Translations under genes and position numbers: made by a program
Notes under the pieces: generated by a model
The model's database searches: none
What the model was told of the DNA's origin: nothing
What the model saw: only the letters and a program-made list of their open reading frames with translations
Origin: an uncultured Ruminococcus sp.
GTDB taxonomy: Bacteria; Bacillota_A; Clostridia; Oscillospirales; Ruminococcaceae
Reading direction: 5' to 3'
DNA: 7,109 nt
Assembly (NCBI GenBank): GCA_946629405.1
Contig: CAMOXW010000044.1
Span: forward strand, 1-7,109
In this document: one piece after another, positions 1 to 5,539 of the stretch
Layout: each line of letters opens with the position of its first letter
How positions within the stretch are numbered: the first letter of the stretch is position 1

Positions 1-18
1 CCAGAATTGTTTAGCCAT
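1..18 (-). CDS. Start of a leftward gene, cut by the window edge
   Basis: Only the first six codons are inside the window; they read M-A-K-Q-F-W from the ATG at 16-18. The start is supported by an AGAGGTG Shine-Dalgarno sequence on the minus strand at 23-29 and by a near-consensus promoter at 46-74. Six residues are too few to name a product. The gene is divergent from the spoIIA operon across a 148-bp spacer, so the two could share regulatory DNA. Confidence 0.55.
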
Positions 19-45
19 AATTCACCTCTGAAATAATATAGATAT

Positions 46-74
46 ATTATACCACTCAGAGCGCTGCATTTCAA
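46..74 (-). promoter_or_regulatory. Sigma-A promoter of the leftward edge gene
   Basis: Read on the minus strand, TTGAAA (69-74) and TATAAT (46-51) are separated by exactly 17 bp (52-68). The bases before the -10 box give an extended -10 (TGG then TATAAT). The expected transcript start is near 39, which leaves a leader of about 20 nt with a good ribosome binding site. This is a strong housekeeping-type promoter by sequence; its activity is inferred. Confidence 0.75.
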
Positions 75-89
75 GCTTAATGAAATATT

Positions 90-129
90 TTCGTCCTGCC
101 CGCTGTTCTGACATTTTTCGCCTTCGCCG
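90..129 (-). promoter_or_regulatory. Possible Spo0A box cluster upstream of spoIIA
   Basis: Three heptamers, read on the minus strand, match the Spo0A box TGNCGAA at five of its six fixed positions, each failing only at the first base: 90-96 (GGACGAA), 117-123 (AGGCGAA) and 123-129 (CGGCGAA). The last two form a 6-bp tandem repeat. Spo0A~P activates spoIIA in Bacillus subtilis, so sites here are expected. The motif is short and degenerate, and the inner pair lies between the -35 and -10 boxes, so this is a weak call. Confidence 0.3.
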
Positions 130-140
130 TGTGCTATACT
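108..140 (+). promoter_or_regulatory. Probable promoter of the spoIIA operon
   Basis: An extended -10 element, TG-C-TATACT, lies at 132-140 and predicts a start near 147, about 20 nt before the spoIIAA start codon. The only good -35-like hexamer, CTGACA at 108-113, lies 21 bp away rather than 17. Abnormally long 21-22 bp spacers are known from the Spo0A-activated, sigma-A promoters of B. subtilis spoIIE and spoIIG. I see no sigma-H pattern (AGGAWWT spaced from GAAT), which is what drives spoIIA in B. subtilis. The -10 is fairly secure; the -35 assignment is tentative. Confidence 0.5.
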
Positions 141-166
141 CATGATAGAGAAAGGAAGGTCATGCT

Positions 167-472
167 ATGAAGGTAGACATAAAAAACGAAAACGGCACCG
201 CAGTTGCAAGAATAAGCGGCGAAATAGATCACCATAATGCAAAGTCAGTGCGGACGGAGCTCGATCACTATATCGTCACTGCACAGCCGCGGGAGCTTGC
301 AATAGATCTTGGCGGGATAACATTCATGGACAGTTCAGGTATCGGGCTCATCATGGGCAGGAGCAAGCTGATGAAGGAATGCGGCGGAAGTCTTGAGGTA
401 CGCAATGCACAGCCATATATAAGGCGTGTACTGAGGCTTGCGGGAGTTGAGCGGATAGTAAGGATAGTATGA
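167..472 (+). CDS. spoIIAA: Anti-sigma F factor antagonist SpoIIAA (STAS domain)
   Basis: This 101-aa protein is a single STAS domain, the expected size for SpoIIAA. In its dephosphorylated form the family protein binds the SpoIIAB–ADP complex and frees sigma F in the forespore; SpoIIAB inactivates it by phosphorylation and SpoIIE reactivates it. The signature is the D-S-S-G motif at residues 55-58 within ITFMDSSGIG. The second serine, Ser57, corresponds to phosphorylated Ser58 of B. subtilis. The N-terminal strand (VARISGEIDHHNA) is also typical of the family. AAGGAAGG at 152-159 sits 7 nt before the ATG. It is first in a three-gene operon in the classical order, 13 nt before the preferred start of spoIIAB. 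Other STAS antagonists such as RsbV look alike, but the two downstream genes settle the identity. Confidence 0.95.
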   Translation: MKVDIKNENGTAVARISGEIDHHNAKSVRTELDHYIVTAQPRELAIDLGGITFMDSSGIGLIMGRSKLMKECGGSLEVRNAQPYIRRVLRLAGVERIVRIV

Positions 473-474
473 GT

Positions 475-479
475 GGAGG
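475..479 (+). promoter_or_regulatory. Ribosome binding site that fixes the spoIIAB start
   Basis: GGAGG lies just after the spoIIAA stop codon (470-472). It directly abuts the in-frame ATG at 480, leaving no spacer, but sits 6 nt before the second in-frame ATG at 486. The second ATG is therefore the likelier start. Confidence 0.75.
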
Positions 480-485
480 ATGAGT

Positions 486-923
486 ATGGAAGTGATAAAT
501 TCAATAAAATTCACAATGCCGTCGCTCTCGGTGAATGAAAGCACGGCAAGGGCGGTAGTATCGTCGTTCCTTATACAGTGTGACCCGACGGTGGAGGAGC
601 TTTCCGACATAAGAACAGCGGTCTCAGAGGCGGTAACGAACGCCGTAGTCCATGCCTACCGGGGGAAGACAGGGACGATAGAACTCACAGTGAAGCTTCT
701 TCGCGGTCGTGAGATATACATAAGGGTGAAGGACAAGGGCTGCGGCATACCTGACATAAAGAAGGCGATGGAGCCGCTTTTCACTACCGCACCTGAGGAG
801 GAGCGTTCCGGCCTTGGATTTTCGGTCATGGAGTCGTTTATGGACAAGCTCACTGTCCGCAGCGCAGAGGGCAAGGGAACATCCGTGACAATGCGCAAGA
901 GGCTGAAGCAAAATGGCGACTGA
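486..923 (+). CDS. spoIIAB: Anti-sigma F factor and serine kinase SpoIIAB
   Basis: This protein is 145 aa from the preferred start (B. subtilis SpoIIAB is 146 aa); an ATG two codons earlier is poorly spaced from the ribosome binding site. It is a GHKL-fold ATPase that binds sigma F and phosphorylates SpoIIAA. The N box is at residues 48-57 (EAVTNAVVHA), with Glu48 as expected catalytic base and Asn52 as Mg/ATP ligand. The first glycine box is DKGCGI (83-88) and the second is ERSGLGF (106-112). PLFTT before the lid also matches B. subtilis. Arg22 aligns with B. subtilis Arg20, a contact residue for both sigma F and SpoIIAA. The end overlaps sigF by 11 nt, consistent with coupled translation and matched amounts of kinase and sigma factor. 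Confidence 0.95.
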   Translation: MEVINSIKFTMPSLSVNESTARAVVSSFLIQCDPTVEELSDIRTAVSEAVTNAVVHAYRGKTGTIELTVKLLRGREIYIRVKDKGCGIPDIKKAMEPLFTTAPEEERSGLGFSVMESFMDKLTVRSAEGKGTSVTMRKRLKQNGD

Positions 924-1569
924 GCTTAAAGCACCGTCAGCCGAGGAAAACATCGGGCTTGTCCACCTCTGCGCGAACAGGTTCAGAGGAAGGGGGATAG
1001 AGTATGACGAGCTTTATTCCGCAGGGTGCATGGGACTTATGAAGGCTGTGAGAGCCTTTGATACTGAGCGCGGAGTGAAGTTCTCGACATATGCGGTACC
1101 GGTGATACTTGGCGAGATAAAGCGGCTGTTTCGTGACGGAGGGACTATCCGGGTCAGCCGAAGTCTGAAGGAGCTTTCGATGCGGCTGAATGAGATCTGC
1201 GAGGATTTCCGCATTCGGGAGGGAAGGGAGCCGACGGTCTCGGAGCTTGCAGCACTGTCCGGCGAGAGTACATCGGACGTATCTGAGGCACTTTGTTCGA
1301 TGCAGCCTGTCATGTCGCTGACCTCAGGCGAGGATGAGAGCCAGATAGACATACCCTCGGAAGCGCCTGATGAGGGGATAGTTGACGCACTTGCGCTCCG
1401 GCAGATAATGAGCCGTCTTGACGCTAAGGACAGAGCTTTGCTGGAGCTCAGGTACTTCCGGGAATTCACACAGTCGCGGACAGCGAAGGCGCTTGGTATG
1501 ACGCAGGTGCAGGTCTCACGGCGTGAAAAAAAGCTCCTTGCGCAAATGCGGAAGGAGCTGCTCGGATAG
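913..1569 (+). CDS. sigF: Forespore RNA polymerase sigma factor SigF (SpoIIAC)
   Basis: This 218-aa sigma-70 family protein directs early forespore transcription and is held inactive by SpoIIAB. Region 2 spans about residues 12-80, with the core-binding and -10 recognition segment AFDTERGVKFSTYAVPVILG and RDGGTIRVSRSLKEL. Region 3 covers about 85-140 and region 4 about 160-215, with the helix-turn-helix around TQSRTAKALGMTQVQVSR. B. subtilis SigF is 255 aa; most of the difference is at the N terminus, where the segment before region 2.1 is missing. The start cannot lie further upstream, because an in-frame TGA sits at 904-906. AAGAGG at 897-902, 10 nt before the ATG, is the likely ribosome binding site. 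SigG is a close paralogue, but the position after spoIIAB indicates SigF. The final codons also encode, on the other strand, a terminator at 1526-1559. Confidence 0.93.
   Translation: MATELKAPSAEENIGLVHLCANRFRGRGIEYDELYSAGCMGLMKAVRAFDTERGVKFSTYAVPVILGEIKRLFRDGGTIRVSRSLKELSMRLNEICEDFRIREGREPTVSELAALSGESTSDVSEALCSMQPVMSLTSGEDESQIDIPSEAPDEGIVDALALRQIMSRLDAKDRALLELRYFREFTQSRTAKALGMTQVQVSRREKKLLAQMRKELLG
1526..1559 (-). terminator. Intrinsic terminator of the lepA–hemW operon, inside sigF
   Basis: On the minus strand an 8-bp perfect stem (AGCTCCTT at 1552-1559 with AAGGAGCT at 1532-1539) continues, after one mismatch, into three more G-C pairs around an ATTT loop. It is followed by six further T residues (1526-1531). 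This is a textbook Rho-independent terminator 11 nt past the hemW stop codon. It lies wholly within the sigF coding region, covering the codons around REKKLLAQMRKEL. It has a matching A tract rather than a T tract downstream on the plus strand, so it points leftward only. Confidence 0.85.
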
Positions 1570-2664
1570 TCAGAAGATGAGCCGTTCGATAACAGAATTT
1601 GAGACAAGGAAACCCTCGGGGGTGAGGGAGATAATATTTCCGTCAAATCGGACAAGCCCTGCGTTTAGAAGCGCGGGGATTTTTTTTTCAACATCTGCGC
1701 GGTGCTTCGGATGATCTCTCAGGTCAAGCCCATCGGTCAGCCTCAGCCGCAGCATGGCACGTTCCTCAAAGCCGCAGGGGGAGTCATCCGTGACAGTCAT
1801 ATCCTGAACGTCAGCAGCAATGAAAGCGTCGGTATCCGGCACAGCGGCGAATCTTTTTCCGTTATAGCAGGAGTGAGCCGACGGACCGATACCGAGGTAA
1901 TCCTCGCATTTCCAGTATCGGCAGTTATGGCGGCTTTCATAGCCTTTCACGGCGAAGTTTGAGACCTCATACTGTCTGAATCCGTGAGCCTCCATGAGTC
2001 TGACGGTTTCAAGATAAAGCTCAGCGGCAGAGTCGTCGTCAGGGAGCTTGTCCTCAATTCCGCTCAGTGCGAATGGAGTGCCGTCCTCTACCTTCAGGAT
2101 ATACGCAGAGATATGTTTTACCGGGAGCTTTGCAAGAGCTTCTGCTGAACGCCGCAGGGTGTCAGCAGTCTGACCGGGCAGGGCTGTCATGAGGTCACAG
2201 GAGATGTTATCGAATCCGGCATAAGCGGCATCGCGGACAGCTTTTGCAGCGCGTTCAGCGGTATGCGTCCGACCGAGCAGGCGGAGCTCGTCATCATTCA
2301 TTGACTGGACGCCTATGGATAGCCGGTTTATGCCGATATCACGCAGTTTGGCAAGCTTCTCAGGGGTGAGAGTTCCGGGATTTGCTTCAAGCGTGATCTC
2401 GGCGCCGTCTGTAAGGTTGAAGCCTTCTCTCACGCAGCCGAGGATATTTCCGAGCTGCTCAGGGGTGAGCAGAGATGGGGTACCACCGCCGAAGTAGACG
2501 GTCGGTACAGTTTTATCAGGCTGAGCAAAATGCCGTATATTGCGAAGAACAGCTTCTGTATATTTTTCAGCTGCTTCACGCGACCAGCTGCGGGAGTAGA
2601 AGTCGCAGTAGGGGCATTTTCTGCCGCAGAACGGAACGTGGATATAAATTCCGGTATCGTTCAT
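1570..2664 (-). CDS. hemW: Radical SAM heme chaperone HemW
   Basis: This 364-aa protein has the radical SAM cluster motif C13-x3-C17-x2-C20 followed by D-F. That pattern marks HemW, formerly annotated as an oxygen-independent coproporphyrinogen oxidase; true HemN has an extra cysteine after the motif. Other signatures are GGGTPS (59-64), the segment around NRLSIGVQS (113-121), and HNxxYW (246-251), a HemW hallmark linked to heme binding. The C-terminal domain occupies about residues 290-364. The family is thought to bind heme and insert it into respiratory enzymes. The open frame extends upstream to an ATG at 2904, but that would cover the preceding gene and add 80 unrelated residues. The ATG at 2662-2664 begins the conserved IYIHVPFC block. 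Its start overlaps the upstream stop by one base (TGATG) and has only a distant AAGG, so translation is probably coupled. Confidence 0.93.
   Translation of the reverse strand: MNDTGIYIHVPFCGRKCPYCDFYSRSWSREAAEKYTEAVLRNIRHFAQPDKTVPTVYFGGGTPSLLTPEQLGNILGCVREGFNLTDGAEITLEANPGTLTPEKLAKLRDIGINRLSIGVQSMNDDELRLLGRTHTAERAAKAVRDAAYAGFDNISCDLMTALPGQTADTLRRSAEALAKLPVKHISAYILKVEDGTPFALSGIEDKLPDDDSAAELYLETVRLMEAHGFRQYEVSNFAVKGYESRHNCRYWKCEDYLGIGPSAHSCYNGKRFAAVPDTDAFIAADVQDMTVTDDSPCGFEERAMLRLRLTDGLDLRDHPKHRADVEKKIPALLNAGLVRFDGNIISLTPEGFLVSNSVIERLIF
1657..1688 (+). terminator. Probable spoIIA operon terminator, inside hemW
   Basis: On the plus strand CCCTGCG (1657-1663) pairs with CGCGGGG (1672-1678) in a 7-bp stem with one G-U pair and an 8-nt loop. 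One A and then nine T residues (1680-1688) follow. It lies 88 nt beyond the sigF stop codon and within the hemW C-terminal coding region, where the T tract is the antisense of two lysine codons and their neighbours. It is the first good rightward terminator after sigF. Confidence 0.8.
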
Positions 2665-2996
2665 CAGATGTCGAGCCTTATTGATTCTGTCATTTTGAAG
2701 AAGAAGGCGTTGACCAGTCTCGGTACGGCGAACATGGAGAAAATAATGACGATATACAGCGGTATTTCCCTTATAGCAAGAAAGTAATAATTCTGTGAGA
2801 TAAGGAACAGGACCACAACAGCGATGAACGCGAGCAGGCAGTAAACGGCATTGAAAATAGTAGCTCCCTTGCCGTTTACGCAGCGTTTGCCGCACACCTT
2901 GCAAGGCTTGCCCTTTGAATTAAGCTGGCCGGCCATGCCCTTTGTGTATGGATTGAAGCCTTTTTTTCCGCAGCAGGGACAATTGTATATACTCAT
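2664..2996 (-). CDS. Small membrane protein with an N-terminal CxxC zinc-ribbon-like segment
   Basis: The product is 110 aa and I cannot assign a function. Cysteines at 6, 8, 9, 32, 35 and 39 include CPCC and CKVC knuckles about 22 residues apart, followed by two hydrophobic segments at roughly 46-66 and 79-98. This arrangement recalls the small family of putative zinc-finger membrane proteins with two CxxC motifs about 20 residues apart; that is resemblance, not an assignment. The chosen ATG (2994-2996) has GAAGG about 9 nt upstream. An in-frame ATG at 3045-3047 would overlap the preceding gene by 47 bp. The gene starts 4 nt after the upstream stop, and its own stop overlaps the hemW start by one base. 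It is thus an integral operon member and could act in metal, heme or membrane-protein handling (inference). Confidence 0.75.
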   Translation of the reverse strand: MSIYNCPCCGKKGFNPYTKGMAGQLNSKGKPCKVCGKRCVNGKGATIFNAVYCLLAFIAVVVLFLISQNYYFLAIREIPLYIVIIFSMFAVPRLVNAFFFKMTESIRLDI

Positions 2997-3000
2997 GATA

Positions 3001-3462
3001 TCAACCTTCTTCAACATTATCAGAGGCATTCTCAGCCTCGCATTCAATAGCCTTCATTTCGGGAAGAACCGGCGTTTCGGGGAGCTCTCTCAGCGGCACT
3101 CCGAGATTTTCGGCGAGCACGGGAGTGAGCGGCAGGAAGTCTTTTCTGAGCTTTGCCTTTTTCCTTTTCTTGTACAAGTCTAAGAATTCCTCCGGGTGAA
3201 GCACTGCGAGAGTACCGAAAAGAAGCGCGATAGCAGACCAGATGCCCAGGAACATATCGTCGCCGACAGCAAGTCCGAACAGCAGGAGCAATATGGAAGT
3301 CACCCAGACACGCACCATAGATAGCTCGCGCAGGCGGATACGGATAGCGCGGAAGAATCTTCCGCAGGCTGAATTGCGTTCAGCTGCAAATTCCGCAAGA
3401 ACTGTAAGAATTGATAGTCCGAATATGACTGTCAGAAATATCAGTACACAATAATTGAACAT
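3001..3462 (-). CDS. Hypothetical membrane protein with three helices and a charged tail
   Basis: The product is 153 aa and I do not recognise the family. Hydrophobic segments lie at about residues 4-24, 51-66 and 70-88, the last two joined by a short GDDM turn. Between helices 1 and 2 there is an arginine-rich stretch (RFFRAIRIRLREL, 35-47). After helix 3 comes a lysine/arginine patch (98-107), then a long tail rich in proline and glutamate. By the positive-inside rule both basic patches should be cytoplasmic, which sits awkwardly with three simple spans unless segments 51-88 form a hairpin (inference). The ATG follows a perfect AAGGAGG ribosome binding site that overlaps the lepA stop codon. 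The 4-nt gap to the next small membrane protein suggests the two are made together and may interact. Confidence 0.75.
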   Translation of the reverse strand: MFNYCVLIFLTVIFGLSILTVLAEFAAERNSACGRFFRAIRIRLRELSMVRVWVTSILLLLFGLAVGDDMFLGIWSAIALLFGTLAVLHPEEFLDLYKKRKKAKLRKDFLPLTPVLAENLGVPLRELPETPVLPEMKAIECEAENASDNVEEG

Positions 3463-3466
3463 ATGA

Positions 3467-3473
3467 CCTCCTT
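3467..3473 (-). promoter_or_regulatory. Consensus ribosome binding site overlapping the lepA stop codon
   Basis: AAGGAGG on the minus strand shares two bases with the TAA stop codon of lepA (3472-3474). It lies 4 nt before the ATG at 3460-3462, a rather short spacing. Ribosomes ending on lepA would expose or enter this site, which ties the next gene to lepA translation. Confidence 0.7.
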
Positions 3474-5274
3474 AGCTGTCGAGCTTGAGAACGCTCATGA
3501 ACGCCTCCTGCGGCACCTCTACAGTACCGAGCTGGCGCATACGCTTCTTGCCTTCCTTCTGCTTTTCGAGCAGCTTTTTCTTACGGGTGATATCACCGCC
3601 GTAGCACTTTGCAAGTACGTCCTTACGCATAGCCTTGACGGTTTCACGGGCAATGATCTTGCCGCCTATTGCAGCCTGTATCGGCACCTCGAACAGCTGG
3701 CGCGGGATGTTCTCCTTGAGTTTTTCAGCGATTTTACGGGCTCTTGGGTAAGCCTTGTCGGCATGAATGATGAATGACAGTGCGTCCACGACCTCACCGT
3801 TGAGGAGTATATCGAGCTTGACGAGCTTTGACGGAACATAGCCCATCATTTCGTAATCAAATGAAGCATAGCCCTTTGTGCGTGATTTGAGAACGTCGAA
3901 GAAATCATAGACTATTTCGTTTAGCGGCAGCTCATAGTGCAGCTCGACGCGGGTATCGTCGAGGTATTTCATGTCCTTGAAAACGCCGCGTCTGTCCTGG
4001 CAAAGCTCCATGATATTTCCGACGTAATCAGAAGGGGAGAGTATAGATGCCTTGACCATAGGCTCCTCGGCGGTCTGAATGAGCGCGGGATCCGGGAAAT
4101 TGGTGGGATTGTCGATATACTGCACCTCGCCGTTGGTCATAGTGACCTTATAGATAACGGACGGAGCCGTGGTTATCAGGTCGAGGTTATACTCACGTTC
4201 AAGGCGTTCCTGTATGATCTCCATATGGAGCAGACCGAGGAAGCCGCAGCGGAAGCCGAAGCCAAGAGCTACTGAGGTCTCAGGCTCGAAGGAAAGTGAA
4301 GCGTCGTTCAGCTGAAGCTTTTCGAGTGCGTCGCGGAGGTCACCGTACTTTGCGCCGTCAGCGGGATATATTCCGGAGAAGACCATAGGGTTGACCTTCC
4401 GGTAGCCGGGGAGCGGCTCGTCGCAGGGGAAGTCGTTGTTAGTAACAGTATCACCTACCTGAGTATCGCCGATAGACTTGATCGAAGCTGCAATATAGCC
4501 TACCTCTCCGGCTTCAAGGGAGCCGTTGTTGATGAGGGAGGTCGCGTCCATGAAACCTGCTTCAACAACGTTGAATACAGCGCCTGTAGCCATGAGGCGG
4601 ATATTGTCTCCGACCCGGACAGTGCCTTCCTTGATCCTGACATAGATTATAACGCCCTTGTACGAGTCGTAATAGCTGTCGAAAATAAGAGCTTTGAGTG
4701 GCTTTTCGGGGTCGCCGTCAGGGGCAGGGATATCAGTAACTATCCTTTCGAGCACCTCCTCGATGTTTATACCCATTTTAGCGGAGATGCGGGGAGCGTC
4801 CATAGCGGGGATGCCTATGACGTTCTCGATCTCATTGCAGACTCTTTCGGGGTCAGCAGAGGGGAGGTCTATCTTGTTGACGACGGGGACAACCTCGAGG
4901 TCGTGTTCAATGGCAAGGTAGGTGTTTGCGAGGGTCTGAGCTTCTATGCCCTGAGAAGCGTCAACGACAAGCACAGCTCCCTCGCAGGCTGCAAGTGAGC
5001 GTGAGACCTCATAGTTGAAGTCAACGTGGCCGGGAGTATCTATGAGGTTGAAGATATAGTCCTCGCCGTCCCGGGCGGAGCATTTCAGGCGGACAGCACG
5101 CGCCTTGATAGTGATGCCGCGTTCGCGTTCGATATCCATATTGTCGAGGAGCTGGTCCTCCATATCGCGGATAGCGACTGTCTCGGTCTTTTCGAGGATG
5201 CGGTCGGCAAGGGTCGATTTGCCGTGGTCTATATGTGCAATAATGCAGAAATTTCTGATCTTTTCGTTAGCCAA
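3472..5274 (-). CDS. lepA: Elongation factor 4, LepA (ribosome-associated GTPase)
   Basis: This 600-aa protein is full length for LepA/EF4 and aligns across the family pattern. The family protein binds ribosomes and hydrolyses GTP during elongation or assembly. G motifs run in order: AHIDHGKS (13-20), RGITI (52-56), DTPGH (79-83), NKID (133-136) and SAK (164-166). Domain II follows. The LepA-specific half has [15 protein letters not shown] in domain III. The C-terminal domain near the end has [20 protein letters not shown], positively charged for tRNA and ribosome contact. The start codon is TTG (5272-5274), giving [15 protein letters not shown] next. GAGGT (5281-5285) sits 6 nt upstream, and an out-of-frame ATG in this region hits a stop at once. 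The gene leads an operon of four. In many Firmicutes hemW follows lepA directly; here two membrane-protein genes intervene. Confidence 0.97.
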   Translation of the reverse strand: MANEKIRNFCIIAHIDHGKSTLADRILEKTETVAIRDMEDQLLDNMDIERERGITIKARAVRLKCSARDGEDYIFNLIDTPGHVDFNYEVSRSLAACEGAVLVVDASQGIEAQTLANTYLAIEHDLEVVPVVNKIDLPSADPERVCNEIENVIGIPAMDAPRISAKMGINIEEVLERIVTDIPAPDGDPEKPLKALIFDSYYDSYKGVIIYVRIKEGTVRVGDNIRLMATGAVFNVVEAGFMDATSLINNGSLEAGEVGYIAASIKSIGDTQVGDTVTNNDFPCDEPLPGYRKVNPMVFSGIYPADGAKYGDLRDALEKLQLNDASLSFEPETSVALGFGFRCGFLGLLHMEIIQERLEREYNLDLITTAPSVIYKVTMTNGEVQYIDNPTNFPDPALIQTAEEPMVKASILSPSDYVGNIMELCQDRRGVFKDMKYLDDTRVELHYELPLNEIVYDFFDVLKSRTKGYASFDYEMMGYVPSKLVKLDILLNGEVVDALSFIIHADKAYPRARKIAEKLKENIPRQLFEVPIQAAIGGKIIARETVKAMRKDVLAKCYGGDITRKKKLLEKQKEGKKRMRQLGTVEVPQEAFMSVLKLDS

Positions 5275-5280
5275 AGCTAT

Positions 5281-5285
5281 ACCTC
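5281..5285 (-). promoter_or_regulatory. Ribosome binding site for the TTG start of lepA
   Basis: GAGGT on the minus strand lies 6 nt before TTG at 5272-5274. No in-frame ATG or GTG at this end would begin LepA nearer to the conserved N terminus, so this site supports the non-ATG start. Confidence 0.6.
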
Positions 5286-5317
5286 ATTTCTTTGCTTTCG
5301 CATAATATATCACTCTA

Positions 5318-5346
5318 ATTATATCAGATTAACAGAAATTTGTAAA
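5318..5346 (-). promoter_or_regulatory. Sigma-A promoter of the lepA operon
   Basis: On the minus strand TTTACA (5341-5346) and TATAAT (5318-5323) are separated by 17 bp. The expected transcript start near 5311 leaves a leader of about 37 nt before the TTG start. No other good promoter is visible between here and hemW, so all four genes probably depend on it. Confidence 0.8.
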
Positions 5347-5357
5347 GAGTTTTTTTA

Positions 5358-5386
5358 TTGACATTACAGATATTTCATGATATAAT
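5358..5386 (+). promoter_or_regulatory. Perfect-consensus sigma-A promoter of an orphan transcription unit
   Basis: TTGACA (5358-5363), a 17-bp spacer and TATAAT (5381-5386) match both consensus hexamers exactly. The expected start is near 5393. Its -35 box lies only 11 bp from the -35 box of the leftward lepA promoter, so the two are back to back. The unit it drives ends at the terminator at 5486-5511. Confidence 0.8.
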
Positions 5387-5412
5387 TACAAAATTTATCC
5401 GGGAGGAAAGCT

Positions 5413-5448
5413 GTGAGCATAAGACTGGCAGAAGTGGATGATATTTAA
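5413..5448 (+). pseudogene. 11-codon ORF: leader peptide or remnant of a GNAT acetyltransferase gene
   Basis: GTG at 5413 follows GGGAGG (5401-5406) by 6 nt, and the frame reads MSIRLAEVDDI before TAA. That peptide looks like the first beta strand of GNAT acetyltransferases, which commonly begin with an I-R-x-A-x-x-x-D-x pattern. No further GNAT motif follows in any frame up to the terminator at 5486, about 40 nt later. The stretch could be the scar of an internal deletion that kept the promoter, start and terminator. It could instead be a short leader peptide or a noncoding RNA of about 120 nt with chance coding. A second tiny frame, ATG at 5438 to TAA at 5482 (14 codons), overlaps it. Identification is weak. 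Confidence 0.3.
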
Positions 5449-5485
5449 GAATACGACCGGAGTGCGGGCAGCTGAATCGTAATGT

Positions 5486-5511
5486 CCCTGCGTAGAATGC
5501 GGGGCTTTTTT
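5486..5511 (+). terminator. Intrinsic terminator ending the orphan transcription unit
   Basis: CCCTGC (5486-5491) pairs with GCGGGG (5499-5504) in a 6-bp stem with one G-U pair and a 7-nt loop, followed by C and six T residues (5506-5511). It is almost the same hairpin as the one at 1657-1688. It separates the promoter at 5358-5386 from the glycosidase gene unless read-through or antitermination occurs. Confidence 0.8.
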
Positions 5512-5539
5512 AATTCTCCTGATGTGCATTTTGTACACT

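Noticed and set aside
162..170. Two-codon frame ATG-CTA-TGA overlapping the spoIIAA start
   Set aside because: It sits only 2 nt from the ribosome binding site, too close to be used well, and is probably coincidence.
480..485. spoIIAB start at the ATG of 480
   Set aside because: The GGAGG site directly abuts this ATG with no spacer. The in-frame ATG at 486 has 6 nt. The protein differs by only two residues.
1611..1628. Hairpin CCCTC/GAGGG in the 3' part of hemW
   Set aside because: The stem is 5 bp with only three T residues following on the minus strand and none on the plus strand. Better terminators flank it on both sides.
1014..1655. Long minus-strand open frame (213 codons) antisense to sigF
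   Set aside because: It is low-complexity, serine-rich and without recognisable motifs. It overlaps a clear sigma factor gene and starts without a ribosome binding site. It is a by-product of sigF codon usage.
2665..2904. Upstream extension of hemW to an ATG at 2904
   Set aside because: It would add 80 residues with no HemW similarity and overlap most of the small CxxC protein gene. The conserved N terminus begins at the ATG of 2662-2664.
2997..3047. Upstream start for the small CxxC protein at 3047
   Set aside because: It would overlap the preceding gene by 47 bp, whereas the ATG at 2996 has GAAGG at good spacing and a 4-nt intergenic gap.
3937..4275. Plus-strand open frame of 112 codons inside lepA
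   Set aside because: It is antisense to a full-length conserved GTPase gene and has no ribosome binding site or domain. Similar frames at 3463-3777, 4694-4921 and 5026-5361 were dismissed for the same reason.
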